A DNA stretch of 64,000 nucleotides from assembly GCA_900772845.1 (NCBI GenBank), contig CAAGSD010000005.1, forward strand, positions 1 to 64,000, in the 5' to 3' direction. How positions within the stretch are numbered: the first letter of the stretch is position 1; the number at the start of each line of letters is the position of its first letter. The notes beneath the pieces were generated by a model that saw nothing but the letters and a program-made list of their open reading frames with translations, was not told the DNA's origin and searched no databases. Source of the stretch: Lachnospiraceae bacterium (GTDB taxonomy: Bacteria; Bacillota; Clostridia; Lachnospirales; Lachnospiraceae). This document shows, piece by piece, positions 9,255-18,885 of the stretch. A program made the translations under genes and the position numbers.

Positions 9255-9827
9255 ATGTATATTATCGCAGGGCTGGGAAATCCCGGAAAAGAATATGAAA
9301 ATACGAGACATAATATCGGTTTTGATGTCATAGACAGATTAGCAGAGGAAGAAAATATCGCCGTCATGGAGAGTAAGCATAAGGCGCTGATCGGCAAGGG
9401 TTACGTGGCGGGACAGAAGGTGATCCTGGCGAAGCCACAGACCTTCATGAACCTGAGCGGCGAGAGCATCCGGGAGATCGTGGACTATTATAAGGTGGAT
9501 GATACTGCGGAACTGATCGTGATCTCCGACGACATCAGCCTGGATGTGGGACAGCTCCGCATCCGCAAAAAGGGCAGCGCCGGCGGACACAACGGTCTCA
9601 AGAATATCATCAAAATGTTAGGGCATGATACTTTTATCCGTGTGCGCATGGGTGTGGGAGAGAAGCCGAAGAACTTCGATCTGGCAGACTATGTGCTGGG
9701 ACATTTTCCTGCGGAGGAACGTAAGGTTATGGATGAAGCGGCTAAGACGGCGGCAGAAGCTATCCGTATGATCATCACCGAGAATGCGGACGCAGCTATG
9801 AACCATTTTAACAGTAAGAAAGCGTAA
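9255..9827 (+). CDS. pth: Peptidyl-tRNA hydrolase
   Basis: This 190-residue enzyme cleaves the ester bond of peptidyl-tRNAs released from stalled ribosomes. The family signature is present: N9 in GLGNPG, catalytic H19 in TRHNIGF, D92/D93 in SDD, and N113 in GGHNGLK. The start at 9255 is chosen because AAGGAG lies seven bases upstream and MYIIAGLGNPG matches the family N-terminus. mfd follows 26 bp downstream on the same strand, and pth-mfd adjacency is common in Firmicutes, so they are probably co-transcribed. Confidence 0.97.
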   Translation: MYIIAGLGNPGKEYENTRHNIGFDVIDRLAEEENIAVMESKHKALIGKGYVAGQKVILAKPQTFMNLSGESIREIVDYYKVDDTAELIVISDDISLDVGQLRIRKKGSAGGHNGLKNIIKMLGHDTFIRVRMGVGEKPKNFDLADYVLGHFPAEERKVMDEAAKTAAEAIRMIITENADAAMNHFNSKKA

Positions 9828-9853
9828 CGGTTGTATAGTAAGAGGAAACGAAA

Positions 9854-12800
9854 ATGCAGGCACTACTTGCGCCACTGAAAGAACTGGCGGAATATGACGA
9901 GATCCGCAAAGCCGTAAGACAGGGAAAAGGAACGGTTGCCCTGTCCGGCTGTGTGGATTCGCAGAAACTTCATATGATCTATGGACTCAGCGATGGCGTG
10001 AAATACAAGGTCATCGTTACTTATAATGACTTAAAAGCCAAAGAGATATACGAGGAATACCGTTTTTATGACAGGAATGTCATGCTGTATCCGGCGAAGG
10101 ATCTGATCTTTTTCCAGGCGGATATCCACGGTAACCAGCTGGTGCAGGAGCGGATCAGGACCTTGCGCAGAGTCGTGGAGGGGAAGCCTGTCACTATCGT
10201 CACTACCTACGCAGCGCTGATGACACCGCAGGTGCTGTGGGAAGAAAAAGACATCATCCGCACCGAGCGTGGTGGCAGTCTGGATGAGAGTAAACTGGCA
10301 TCCCGGCTGGTGGCCATGGGATATGAGAAGGCTTATCAGGTGGAGAGCCCGGGACAGTTCTCCATCCGCGGCGGCATCGTGGATATTTTTGACCTGACGG
10401 AGGAGAACCCCTACCGTATCGAACTGTGGGGAGATGAGGTGGAGTCCATCCGCAGCTTCGACATCTTGAGTCAGCGTTCCATTGAGAAGCTGGAGAGCAT
10501 CACAGTCTACCCGGCCACAGAATTCGTACTGTCGGAAGAACAGATCCGCAAGGGCATCACAAAGCTTGAGAAGGAAGCTGCAAAGCAGGAAAAGATCTTC
10601 CGGGATGCCCACCAGCCGGAGGAGGCCCACAGGATCACCACACAGGTCAGTGAACTGAAAGAACAGCTGTTGGAATTCCAGAGTAAGATCAATCTGGAAG
10701 GATATATCCGCTATTTTTATGAAAATACGGTTACGATGCCGGAACTGCTGGCAGATATGGCGGGGCGTTCTCTGGTCTTCTATATTGACGAACCGGCGAG
10801 AGTGAAAGAGCAGGCGGATGCCATTGAGCTGGAATTCCGGGAGAGCATGGAGCAGCGTGCCAGAAAAGGTTATGTGCTGCCGGGTCAGATGAACATTCTG
10901 TACAGTGGCGAACAGGTGGCGGCAACTTTAGAGAAAAATGCCGTGGTGACCCTGGCTGCCATGGAGACCAGGTACGGATATTTTCAGACGGAAATGCATG
11001 TGGACATCGCCGCCCGCAACATTGCTCCGTACAATAACAGTTTCGAAGCATTGGTCAAGGACCTGAAAAAATATAAAAAGAACGGCTGCCGGGTGCTGCT
11101 ATTGTCCGGTTCCCGTACCAGAGCCAGACGTCTGGCGGAGGATCTGCGTAACACCGAGGATGCCGGGCTGACAGCGGTATACACGGAAGACCCCATGCGG
11201 GAGGTGCAGCCCGGGGAGATCCTGACCTATTACGGTCATGTGAACAAGGGCTTTGAGTATCCCTGGCTGAAATTCGTGGTGCTGTCCGAAAGCGATATTT
11301 TCGGGGCAGAGAAACGTAAGAAAAAGAAGAAAAAGCTCTATCAGGGACAGAAGATCAATGATTTCAACGACCTGAAGATCGGGGATTATGTGGTGCATGA
11401 GACCCACGGACTGGGGATATATAAAGGAATCGAGAAGGTAGAGGTGGATAAGGTCGTCAAGGATTACCTCAAGATCGAATACCGGGACGGCGGTAATCTG
11501 TACATTCTGGCAACCGGACTGGATGTGATCCAGAAGTATGCCTCCGCCGATGCGGCGAAGAAGCCGAAGCTGAACAAGCTGGGCGGCAAGGAATGGGAAC
11601 ACACCAAGACGAAGGTACGCAGTGCCGTCAGTGCCGTGGCGAAGGACCTGGTGGAACTGTATGCGGTCAGACAGCAGAGCGAGGGCTACGCTTTCGGAAA
11701 AGATACCGTATGGCAGCGGGAATTTGAGGAAATGTTTCCCTTCGAGGAGACAGAGGATCAGCTGAATGCCATCGAGGACACCAAGGCGGACATGGAGAGC
11801 CATCGGATCATGGATCGTCTGATCTGCGGAGATGTGGGCTACGGCAAGACCGAGATCGCCATCCGGGCAGCCTTCAAGGCTGTACAGGAAGGCAAACAGG
11901 TGGTTTATCTCGTACCCACCACAATTCTGGCACAGCAGCATTACAACACCTTTGTGCAGAGAATGAAGGATTTCCCCATTAACATTGCATTGATGAGCCG
12001 ATTCCGTACGCCGTCGGAGATCAAAAAGACGGTGAAGGATCTGGAAAAGGGCATGGTGGATATCGTCATCGGTACCCACAGAGTATTATCTGCGGATGTG
12101 AAATTCAAGGATCTGGGGCTGCTGATCATCGATGAGGAACAGCGTTTCGGTGTGGCTCATAAGGAGAAGATCAAAAAATTAAAAGAAAACGTGGATGTAC
12201 TGACCCTGACAGCAACCCCCATTCCCCGGACATTGCATATGAGTCTCATCGGCATCCGGGATATGAGCGTGCTGGAGGAGGCTCCTAATGACCGGCTGCC
12301 GATCCAGACCTTTGTCTGTGAATATAATGACGAACTGGTGAGAGAGGCTATTGTCCGGGAAATGGCCCGGGGCGGACAGATCTACTATGTCTACAACCGG
12401 GTGAACAATATTGCGGATATCGCGGCACAGATCGCAAAGCTTGTGCCGGAAGCCAACGTGGCATACGCCCATGGACAGATGAAGGAACATGAGCTGGAGC
12501 GGATCATGTTCGATTTCATTAACGGAGAGATCGATGTGCTGGTATCCACCACCATCATAGAGACCGGACTGGATATCTCCAATGTCAACACCATGATCAT
12601 CCATGATTCGGACAATCTGGGACTGTCCCAGCTGTATCAGCTCAGAGGCCGTGTGGGCCGCTCCAACCGGAATGCCTATGCTTTTCTGATGTACAAGCGG
12701 GATAAGATGTTGAAAGAAGTGGCAGAGAAACGACTGGCGGCGATCAAGGAATTCACGGATCTGGGCAGTGGCTTTAAAATCGCCATGCGTGACCTTGAGA

Positions 12801-13420
12801 TCCGCGGTGCCGGTAATCTGCTGGGGATGAGCCAGCATGGCCATATGGAAGCTGTAGGATACGACCTCTACTGCAAAATGTTGAATGAGGCGGTGCAGAA
12901 TCTGAAGGGAATCCATACGACGGTGGATTTCACCACGGTGATCGATCTGGATGTGGATGCTTACATTCCGGCCGAATACATTGTCAACGAGACACAGAAG
13001 CTGGATATTTACAAACGGATCGCCGGAATCGAGACCATAAAAGAACGGGATGAAATGAAGGATGAACTGTTAGACCGCTTCGGTAACATCCCCAAGGCAG
13101 TAGACAATCTGCTGCGGATCGCCCTGATCCGCATGGCGGCTCACGGTCTGGACATGACGGAGATTAAGGGCAAGAACGAGAGGATCACCTTTAATTTCCG
13201 CACGGATGCGAAGATCGATCCCCGCAAGATTCCGGATTTCCTGAAAAAGCATAAGGATGAACTGAGCTTTACCGCCTACGGCAGCCCATTTTTTACCTAT
13301 AAGTATAAAAAGACGGGACTGGTGGAGACCGATGCGGAGCTTTTAATGGCCAAGACCGAGGAGTTATTGGAAGAAATGAAAGACCTGGTACTGGAAACAG
13401 AGCCGGAACAGAAAAATTAA
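9854..13420 (+). CDS. mfd: Transcription-repair coupling factor
   Basis: A 1188-residue ATP-dependent translocase that removes RNA polymerase stalled at DNA lesions and recruits UvrA. Domains in order: UvrB-like N-terminal module, a basic linker rich in lysine (around residue 487), the RNA polymerase interaction domain (GDYVVHETHGLGIYKGIE), the RecG-like helicase core with Walker A GDVGYGKTE (about 659), DEEQ at about 760, TATPIPRT, then QLRGRVGRS, the TRG motif and the C-terminal UvrA-binding domain. Length and motifs are those of a complete Mfd. The start has an AGAGGAAA ribosome binding site. The gene follows pth by 26 bp. Confidence 0.97.
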   Translation: MQALLAPLKELAEYDEIRKAVRQGKGTVALSGCVDSQKLHMIYGLSDGVKYKVIVTYNDLKAKEIYEEYRFYDRNVMLYPAKDLIFFQADIHGNQLVQERIRTLRRVVEGKPVTIVTTYAALMTPQVLWEEKDIIRTERGGSLDESKLASRLVAMGYEKAYQVESPGQFSIRGGIVDIFDLTEENPYRIELWGDEVESIRSFDILSQRSIEKLESITVYPATEFVLSEEQIRKGITKLEKEAAKQEKIFRDAHQPEEAHRITTQVSELKEQLLEFQSKINLEGYIRYFYENTVTMPELLADMAGRSLVFYIDEPARVKEQADAIELEFRESMEQRARKGYVLPGQMNILYSGEQVAATLEKNAVVTLAAMETRYGYFQTEMHVDIAARNIAPYNNSFEALVKDLKKYKKNGCRVLLLSGSRTRARRLAEDLRNTEDAGLTAVYTEDPMREVQPGEILTYYGHVNKGFEYPWLKFVVLSESDIFGAEKRKKKKKKLYQGQKINDFNDLKIGDYVVHETHGLGIYKGIEKVEVDKVVKDYLKIEYRDGGNLYILATGLDVIQKYASADAAKKPKLNKLGGKEWEHTKTKVRSAVSAVAKDLVELYAVRQQSEGYAFGKDTVWQREFEEMFPFEETEDQLNAIEDTKADMESHRIMDRLICGDVGYGKTEIAIRAAFKAVQEGKQVVYLVPTTILAQQHYNTFVQRMKDFPINIALMSRFRTPSEIKKTVKDLEKGMVDIVIGTHRVLSADVKFKDLGLLIIDEEQRFGVAHKEKIKKLKENVDVLTLTATPIPRTLHMSLIGIRDMSVLEEAPNDRLPIQTFVCEYNDELVREAIVREMARGGQIYYVYNRVNNIADIAAQIAKLVPEANVAYAHGQMKEHELERIMFDFINGEIDVLVSTTIIETGLDISNVNTMIIHDSDNLGLSQLYQLRGRVGRSNRNAYAFLMYKRDKMLKEVAEKRLAAIKEFTDLGSGFKIAMRDLEIRGAGNLLGMSQHGHMEAVGYDLYCKMLNEAVQNLKGIHTTVDFTTVIDLDVDAYIPAEYIVNETQKLDIYKRIAGIETIKERDEMKDELLDRFGNIPKAVDNLLRIALIRMAAHGLDMTEIKGKNERITFNFRTDAKIDPRKIPDFLKKHKDELSFTAYGSPFFTYKYKKTGLVETDAELLMAKTEELLEEMKDLVLETEPEQKN

Positions 13421-13449
13421 GAGAGTTTTATGGGACTTTAAAAATGATA

Positions 13450-13498
13450 CCTTCTTATCAGAACAGGGAACAAAAGGATTCTGATAAGGAGGTATTTT
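13450..13498 (+). promoter_or_regulatory. 14-bp hairpin masking a ribosome binding site, also terminator-like
   Basis: CCTTCTTATCAGAA (13450-13463) pairs over all 14 positions, with one G-U, with TTCTGATAAGGAGG (13479-13492) across a 15-base loop. The 3' arm contains the complete Shine-Dalgarno sequence AAGGAGG of the 36-residue ORF that starts at 13500. The arm is followed by TATTTTTATG. The element could be the mfd terminator, a translational switch for the small ORF, or both. Confidence 0.65.
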
Positions 13499-13499
13499 T

Positions 13500-13610
13500 A
13501 TGAAAGGATATGTGACTGCCAGCGGATATATGGGATACGTGGAGAATGAATATATCTTATTTGCCAGCGAGGATGATTACTTTGAATATGTGGATTCGTT
13601 AAATTTTTAA
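13500..13610 (+). CDS. Small protein of unknown function (36 aa)
   Basis: ATG 13500 to TAA 13610 encodes a 36-residue acidic, tyrosine-rich peptide starting MKGYVTASGYMGYV and ending EYVDSLNF. It has no signal peptide and no hydrophobic helix. A perfect AAGGAGG seven bases ahead of the start supports translation, but that site is sequestered in the 14-bp hairpin upstream. A periodic GY...GYV pattern suggests a small beta-hairpin. I do not recognise a family and assign no function. It lies in the mfd-kinase interval with no other candidate gene. Confidence 0.6.
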   Translation: MKGYVTASGYMGYVENEYILFASEDDYFEYVDSLNF

Positions 13611-13625
13611 TTAATGTCCAGTGTC

Positions 13626-13655
13626 TTTACCGAGGCCGTGCATATGTGATATAGT
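13626..13655 (+). promoter_or_regulatory. Predicted sigma-A promoter of the sugar kinase
   Basis: TTTACC (13626-13631), an 18-bp spacer and TATAGT (13650-13655). The transcript would have a leader of about 100 nt, including a strong AGGAG followed by GTG-AAA-TTC-TGA at 13703-13724, which could be a tiny leader peptide. Confidence 0.4.
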
Positions 13656-13760
13656 ACAAATGTAAAGAAAAAATGTAAGGGGTTTCAACGCTGCACTGCA
13701 AGGAGTAACGGTGAAATTCTGATAAAGCATTTGTCAAATATGCAGATGGGAGTTTATATT

Positions 13761-14795
13761 ATGGAACTGACTGAGAAAAAGGAATTTGACCTGCTCTCCC
13801 TGGGAGAGATCATGCTGAGATTATCACCGCCCGACAATGAGCGTATTACCAGAGGCGACAGCTTCAGCAAGCAGGCAGGAGGTGCAGAACTGAATGCCAT
13901 CACCGGTGCAGCAATGCTGGGATTGCGCTGCGGTATCATTTCCAAGCTTCCGGCCAATGACCTTGGTGTATATATCAAGAATCGTGTACGTCTCTGCGGC
14001 GTCAGCGATGACTATCTGGTATACGATGATGACAAAGATGCCAGACTGGGCGTGTACTACTATGAGAATGGTGCTTACCCCAGAAAGCCCCGTATTGTAT
14101 ATGACCGTAAGAATACCTCTATCAACAAGCTGACCGTTGATGACTATGATGACAAGATCTACAGCGATACCCGCTGCTTCCACACCAGTGGCATCACACT
14201 GGCCCTCAGCCCGGAGCTGAGAGCGACCGCCGTTGAGATGATCAAGCGCTTTAAGGCACAGGGAGCCATCATTTCCTTCGATGTGAACTTCCGTGGCAAT
14301 CTGTGGACCGGCGCCGAGGCGAAGGAATGCATCGAATCCATTCTGCCTTATGTAGATATTTTCTTCTGTTCCGAAGATACCGCACGTCTGACCTTCCTGA
14401 AGGAAGGCGATGCCAAGAGTATTATGAAGAGTTTCACGGAAGAGTACCCGATCTCCATCGTGGCATCCACACAGCGTATCGTACATAGCCCTAAGCGTCA
14501 TACCTTCGGCTCCATCATCTACAGTGCCAAGGATGATACCTATTATGAGGAAGCACCTTACACCGACATCGAAGTCGTAGACCGTATCGGAAGCGGTGAT
14601 GCCTATATCTCCGGTGTCCTGTACGGACTGCTGGCACATCCCGGCGAGTACCAGAGAGCACTGGAATACGGTAATGCCATCAGTGCCCTGAAGAATACCA
14701 TTCCCGGTGACCTGCTGTGCACCGACTTAAAGGAGATCCAGGGAATCATCAAGGAGCACAAGTCCACCGGACGTATTGCGGAGATGGACCGCTAA
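13761..14795 (+). CDS. PfkB-family sugar kinase, likely 2-keto-3-deoxygluconate kinase
   Basis: A 344-residue ribokinase/PfkB-fold kinase that transfers the ATP gamma-phosphate to a sugar or sugar acid. The N-terminal substrate motif is LSLGEIMLRLSPP with GGAELN. The C-terminal PfkB signature is DRIGSGDAYISG, with the catalytic base at D280. The GEIMLRL start and PANDLG motif are typical of KdgK-like members, but substrate cannot be fixed from sequence. If KDG is the substrate, it would connect to the uronate-related genes (GH88, lyase) further downstream; this is inference. The start at 13761 is preferred over 13731 because GGGAG lies at the right distance. Monocistronic, with a strong terminator at 14838. 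Confidence 0.8.
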   Translation: MELTEKKEFDLLSLGEIMLRLSPPDNERITRGDSFSKQAGGAELNAITGAAMLGLRCGIISKLPANDLGVYIKNRVRLCGVSDDYLVYDDDKDARLGVYYYENGAYPRKPRIVYDRKNTSINKLTVDDYDDKIYSDTRCFHTSGITLALSPELRATAVEMIKRFKAQGAIISFDVNFRGNLWTGAEAKECIESILPYVDIFFCSEDTARLTFLKEGDAKSIMKSFTEEYPISIVASTQRIVHSPKRHTFGSIIYSAKDDTYYEEAPYTDIEVVDRIGSGDAYISGVLYGLLAHPGEYQRALEYGNAISALKNTIPGDLLCTDLKEIQGIIKEHKSTGRIAEMDR

Positions 14796-14837
14796 AGCCT
14801 TTCCCTTTCATGAGTTGATCGAAGAAATAGAAAATAT

Positions 14838-14880
14838 AAAGCTCTGTCATGCTGATTTAAGTGCATGGCAGGGCTTTTTC
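14838..14880 (+). terminator. Rho-independent terminator of the sugar kinase
   Basis: AAAGCTCTGTCATGC (14838-14852) pairs with GCATGGCAGGGCTTT (14863-14877) over 15 bp with two G-U pairs, followed by TTTTTC. Confidence 0.9.
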
Positions 14881-15027
14881 TGTTTATTTTTAACAAAATT
14901 AAACCTAAAATATATTAAAAAGTACGCTATACAAGATTAAATTAGTTTGATATACTAAAGACTGATATGTACTAAAAGCAGGATATTATCAGATGGAAGA
15001 TTTGAAAAACGAAAGGGAGACAGCAAT

Positions 15028-15696
15028 TTGGAAAAAGAAGATCGTATCCGGCAGAAAGAGCAATGGAAAGAACTGTCTCCTGCCGAAAAATGGCAGTATT
15101 TTATAGATTATTACCTGTGGATCACTATAGGTGTAGTGGCAGGAATTGCCATCGTTATTTTCCTGATCGTGCATTTTGCTACCAGAACCAGCTTTGCCAT
15201 GGGAGTCATGGCGGTGAATACGGACGGAGAGCACATCGAAGCCACCGGCCCGGATTATTTTACGGATTTCCTGCGGGAACACGGCGTGACCTCCAAACGG
15301 GATGTGGTCAACTTAAATTATACAATCTGGATTGATCCGAACTCGGATTCTGATGTGGATTCCACGAATCTCAGCACGATCCAGGTATTGTTCATGACCC
15401 GGTCAGTGGATGTGTTTTTCTCGGATGAAGAGTTCTTAAAACTGATGGGTGGAACGGATTATCTGGTGGATCTGCGGGATTACCTGCCGGCGGATTTGCT
15501 GGCGGATTATGAAGATCAGCAGATCATGGTGTTAAATACCATGACGGGAGAAACGATCGTGGCGGGGATCCGGCTGGAGAACAACGAATGGGTAAGGAAG
15601 ACCGGATGGTATCAGGAGACCGCAGCCGTGGGGCTGGCGGATGGCATGAAGAATCCGGAGCTGGCAGTGGCACTGTTGGAGGAAATTCTACAGTAG
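15028..15696 (+). CDS. Single-pass membrane protein of unknown function (222 aa)
   Basis: A TTG start at 15028 is preceded by AAAGGGAG. A charged N-terminus with WKELSPAEKWQYFIDYY precedes one transmembrane helix at about residues 30-52, leaving about 170 residues outside. The external part is acidic (SDSDVDSTN) and ends in a region (ETAAVGLADGMKNPE) that resembles the C-terminal lobe of solute-binding-like proteins. I do not recognise a named family and make no functional call. It is followed 81 bp later by a NUDIX hydrolase on the same strand. Confidence 0.7.
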   Translation: MEKEDRIRQKEQWKELSPAEKWQYFIDYYLWITIGVVAGIAIVIFLIVHFATRTSFAMGVMAVNTDGEHIEATGPDYFTDFLREHGVTSKRDVVNLNYTIWIDPNSDSDVDSTNLSTIQVLFMTRSVDVFFSDEEFLKLMGGTDYLVDLRDYLPADLLADYEDQQIMVLNTMTGETIVAGIRLENNEWVRKTGWYQETAAVGLADGMKNPELAVALLEEILQ

Positions 15697-15777
15697 TTCT
15701 GTCACGGCTGCCTGCGCCTGCGGCAGACGATGCGCTGTGGGAACGTGGATGACAGAGCATGATGGGAACAGAAAGAC

Positions 15778-16434
15778 ATGGAGTATAAAGAGGGCATGGA
15801 ACACATGGACGCAAAAGAAAATGACAGAAAACACTATCGGGGAATCGAGAAACAGACGGATAATCCGTTTTTGAACCTGTATCACATTGATGCCCTGGGA
15901 CGGGATGGAACGCCGTTTCATTATTATTTTGCGTCCCGAAATGATGAAAACAATATCAAACACAAGACCCACAGTATGCGCCCCGAGGGCATGGCGGTCT
16001 ACGCAGTGACAGAGGACGGAGAGAAACTGGTGCTGGTGCGTCAGTATCGGTATCCCGTGAATGATTATCTGTATGAACTGCCGGCGGGACTGATCGAGCC
16101 GGGAGAGACAGCTTCGGAGGCCGCCTGTCGGGAAATGATTGAGGAGACCGGCTGGAGATTAGAGGTCTATGAAGGCGGAGAACCGGCATTCCGCAGAGGA
16201 TTTTTTCTGGCACAGGGGCTGACGGATGAGAGCGGCAGCATGATCTTCGGAACCGTGACAGAGAATGTGGGACAGCAGATGGAAAACACCGAGGATATTC
16301 AGGTGATCCTGGCAGACAGGCAGGAAGCACTCCGGATCCTGCGGGAAGAACGGGTCTCCATGCGCTGCGGATTGATGCTGATGCAGTTTTTGAAGGCAGA
16401 TCCGGAGACTCCATTTGCTTTTTTATATCTGTGA
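15778..16434 (+). CDS. NUDIX hydrolase, ADP-ribose pyrophosphatase type
   Basis: A 218-residue hydrolase of nucleoside diphosphates linked to another moiety. The NUDIX box is complete: GLIEPGE, then REMIEETGW eight residues on, with the metal-binding glutamates in REMIEE. VRQYRYPVNDYLYELPAG just before it is typical of ADP-ribose/sugar-nucleotide pyrophosphatases (NudF-like). Substrate is inferred from this motif only. The first ATG (15778) has a poor ribosome binding site; ATG 15805 lies 11 bases after GAGGG and is an alternative start that keeps the domain intact. Confidence 0.85.
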   Translation: MEYKEGMEHMDAKENDRKHYRGIEKQTDNPFLNLYHIDALGRDGTPFHYYFASRNDENNIKHKTHSMRPEGMAVYAVTEDGEKLVLVRQYRYPVNDYLYELPAGLIEPGETASEAACREMIEETGWRLEVYEGGEPAFRRGFFLAQGLTDESGSMIFGTVTENVGQQMENTEDIQVILADRQEALRILREERVSMRCGLMLMQFLKADPETPFAFLYL

Positions 16435-16532
16435 CAGAATCCCTGGGCAACTTGTTATTCGAAAATGTCCGGAAGAACCAACGTTGTGAAAGCGGCTATC
16501 GGTTATTATTTTTTAAAAGGAAGAGGTAAGCT

Positions 16533-18740
16533 ATGGCAATCAGATACATAGAACAGGACAGAACCTTCTGGCTGGATACAGAGCACACCAGCTATCTGCT
16601 GGCAATCGTAGATCGGGAGAATTTTGTGGGACACGTATATTACGGCAGAAAATTGCAGTATACCGAAGGAACACCGGCACCGGTATATCTGATGCGTACC
16701 GGGGAAGCCCCCTTCGTACCGTCTAAGAATAATAGAGAGCGTGTTTCCTTCCTGGATTCCTTCCCCATGGAGTACCCGGGGAATGGATTGGGAGATTATA
16801 GAGAAAGCGCCATTTCCGTGCGTACAGCACAGGGACATGTGGGAGTACAGTTACAGTACGTCTCCCATGAGATCGTAACACAGAAGCCTACGCTGCCGGG
16901 TCTGCCTTCCACCTTCCCGGGAGAAGAAGACTGTGATACCCTGATCCTGCATCTGGCGGACCCGGTCATTGGTCTGACAGCGGATCTTTTGTATACCACG
17001 TTTGAAAAAGAAGACGTGATCACCCGCAGTGTGATCCTTAAAAATACAGCGAAGCAGCCGGTTTATCTGACCAAAGTCATGTCTGCCAGCCTGGATATTG
17101 ACTGCACGGATGAAAAATATGACATTCTCACGCTGCACGGCTCCTGGGCGAGAGAGCGTCAGATGGAGAGAAGAAGTCTGATGCACGGTAAGCAGAGCGT
17201 TGGGTCTGTCAGAGGAGAATCTTCCCACCAGGAGCATCCGTTTATCGCATTGCTGTCGGAAAATGCGACGCAGGATACCGGTGAAGTCTACGGCATGCAC
17301 TTTGTATATTCCGGTAATTTCCTGGCACAGGCAGAGCTGTCACAGTTCGACTCCATCCGTATGACTATGGGGATCCATCCGGAGAATTTTGTATGGAAGC
17401 TGGAACGGGGAGAAAGCTTTGCTGCGCCCGAAGTAGTAATGACCTATTCTTCAGAGGGGCTTGGCGGTATGACACATCATTATCATGATATGTACCGCAA
17501 GCATCTGATCCGTGGAGAATACCGGGATAAAAAACGTCCGATTCTGATCAATAACTGGGAAGCTACGTACTTTGATTTTAATACCGATAAATTATTAAAG
17601 ATTGCAAAGCAGGCATCTGAACTGGGAATTGAAATGCTGGTCATGGACGACGGGTGGTTTGGACACCGTAATGATGACAGCACGAGCCTGGGTGACTGGA
17701 AGGTCAATGAGCAGAAGCTGCCGGGAGGTTTGAAACTTCTGGTGGATCAGGTAAATGCCATGGGACTTAAGTTCGGTATTTGGTTCGAGCCGGAGATGAT
17801 CTCACCGGATTCGGAACTGTATAGGGAGCATCCCGACTGGGCAATCTCCATTCCGGGACGTGTCGGAAGCCTGTGCCGGAATCAATATGTGCTGGATCTG
17901 TCCCGTAAGGAAGTCAGAGATCATGCTTTTGAAAGCGTGGCGGCAGTTTTGCACAGTGCCAATATCGAATATGTGAAATGGGACATGAACAGGCAGCTGT
18001 CGGATCTGGGAAGCGTGGAACTGCCTGCGGATCGTCAGGGAGAGTTGTACCACAGATATGTGTTGGGGGTATACGAACTGCAGGAGAGACTGCTTGCGGA
18101 ATTTCCTCATCTGCTCTTAGAGAATTGTTCCGGTGGTGGAGCGAGATTCGATCCGGGCATGCTGTATTATAGTCCACAGATCTGGTGCTCGGATGATACG
18201 GACGCCATGGAACGGTTGAAGATTCAGGAGGGCACGATGCTGCTATATCCGTTATCCACTATGGGAGCCCATGTATCGGATTGCCCCAACCACACCGTGG
18301 GAAGAGTGACACCTTTTGAGACCAGGGGTCATGTGGCACTGGCAGGTACCTTCGGCTACGAGCTGGATATCACCAAGATCCCGGAGGAGGACAGACAGCA
18401 GATCCCCGCACAGACCGCTATGTATCACAAATACAATGATCTGATCCGCAGAGGCGATTACTGGCGGATTGCGTCATATTTAGAAAATGGCAGTTACGAC
18501 TGTTATATGGTAGCTTCCAAAGATAAAAAGGAAGCGCTGATAACTTATGTACAGGTATTATCAAGACCGAATTTCCACAGCAGAAGAGTGCGTCTGAAAG
18601 GACTGGCACTGGAAAGCCGCTACCGCATTGAGGAGACCGGAGAAGTCTTTGGCGGTGATGTACTGATGCAGGCGGGACTGCTGGTAGCACCTTTGTGGGG
18701 CGATTACCGCAGCAGACTGATTCACCTGAAGGAAGTATAA
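16533..18740 (+). CDS. GH36 alpha-galactosidase
   Basis: A 735-residue cytoplasmic alpha-galactosidase without signal peptide. It would remove alpha-1,6-galactose from imported galacto-oligosaccharides, including galactomannan fragments. N-terminal beta-supersandwich domain (1-320), then a TIM barrel. The nucleophile is D484 in KWDMNR and the acid/base D554 in WCSDDTDA. WFGHRNDD and GIWFEPEM are also conserved. Length matches the Firmicute AgaA/RafA type. It lies beside the LacI regulator and the manno-oligosaccharide importer, and I infer that it works on galactosylated mannan fragments, though raffinose-family sugars are possible. AACGTT (16480-16485), a core also seen near 21183 and 29384, lies upstream. 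GAGGT supplies the ribosome binding site. Confidence 0.93.
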   Translation: MAIRYIEQDRTFWLDTEHTSYLLAIVDRENFVGHVYYGRKLQYTEGTPAPVYLMRTGEAPFVPSKNNRERVSFLDSFPMEYPGNGLGDYRESAISVRTAQGHVGVQLQYVSHEIVTQKPTLPGLPSTFPGEEDCDTLILHLADPVIGLTADLLYTTFEKEDVITRSVILKNTAKQPVYLTKVMSASLDIDCTDEKYDILTLHGSWARERQMERRSLMHGKQSVGSVRGESSHQEHPFIALLSENATQDTGEVYGMHFVYSGNFLAQAELSQFDSIRMTMGIHPENFVWKLERGESFAAPEVVMTYSSEGLGGMTHHYHDMYRKHLIRGEYRDKKRPILINNWEATYFDFNTDKLLKIAKQASELGIEMLVMDDGWFGHRNDDSTSLGDWKVNEQKLPGGLKLLVDQVNAMGLKFGIWFEPEMISPDSELYREHPDWAISIPGRVGSLCRNQYVLDLSRKEVRDHAFESVAAVLHSANIEYVKWDMNRQLSDLGSVELPADRQGELYHRYVLGVYELQERLLAEFPHLLLENCSGGGARFDPGMLYYSPQIWCSDDTDAMERLKIQEGTMLLYPLSTMGAHVSDCPNHTVGRVTPFETRGHVALAGTFGYELDITKIPEEDRQQIPAQTAMYHKYNDLIRRGDYWRIASYLENGSYDCYMVASKDKKEALITYVQVLSRPNFHSRRVRLKGLALESRYRIEETGEVFGGDVLMQAGLLVAPLWGDYRSRLIHLKEV

Positions 18741-18751
18741 AAAACAGGTGG

Positions 18752-18813
18752 TAACATGCAGGCATGTTATTCAGAAAACCCCGCAGAGGCGATTGTGCAA
18801 AGGGGAATCTGAA
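18752..18813 (+). promoter_or_regulatory. Palindrome and hairpin between GH36 and lacI-family gene
   Basis: TAACATGC-AG-GCATGTTA (18752-18769) is a perfect 8-bp-arm palindrome of operator size just after the GH36 stop. ATTCAGA-aaa-CCCC pairs with GGGG-aa-TCTGAAT around 18769-18815, a hairpin without a T-run. A -10-like TATAAT at 18829-18834 would serve the regulator at 18886. Confidence 0.4.
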
Positions 18814-18885
18814 TAGTTACTATGGAAATATAATAGACGATTTAACGGAGAGTGCATAAAAAATAGCGATAAGGAGTACGGAAGC

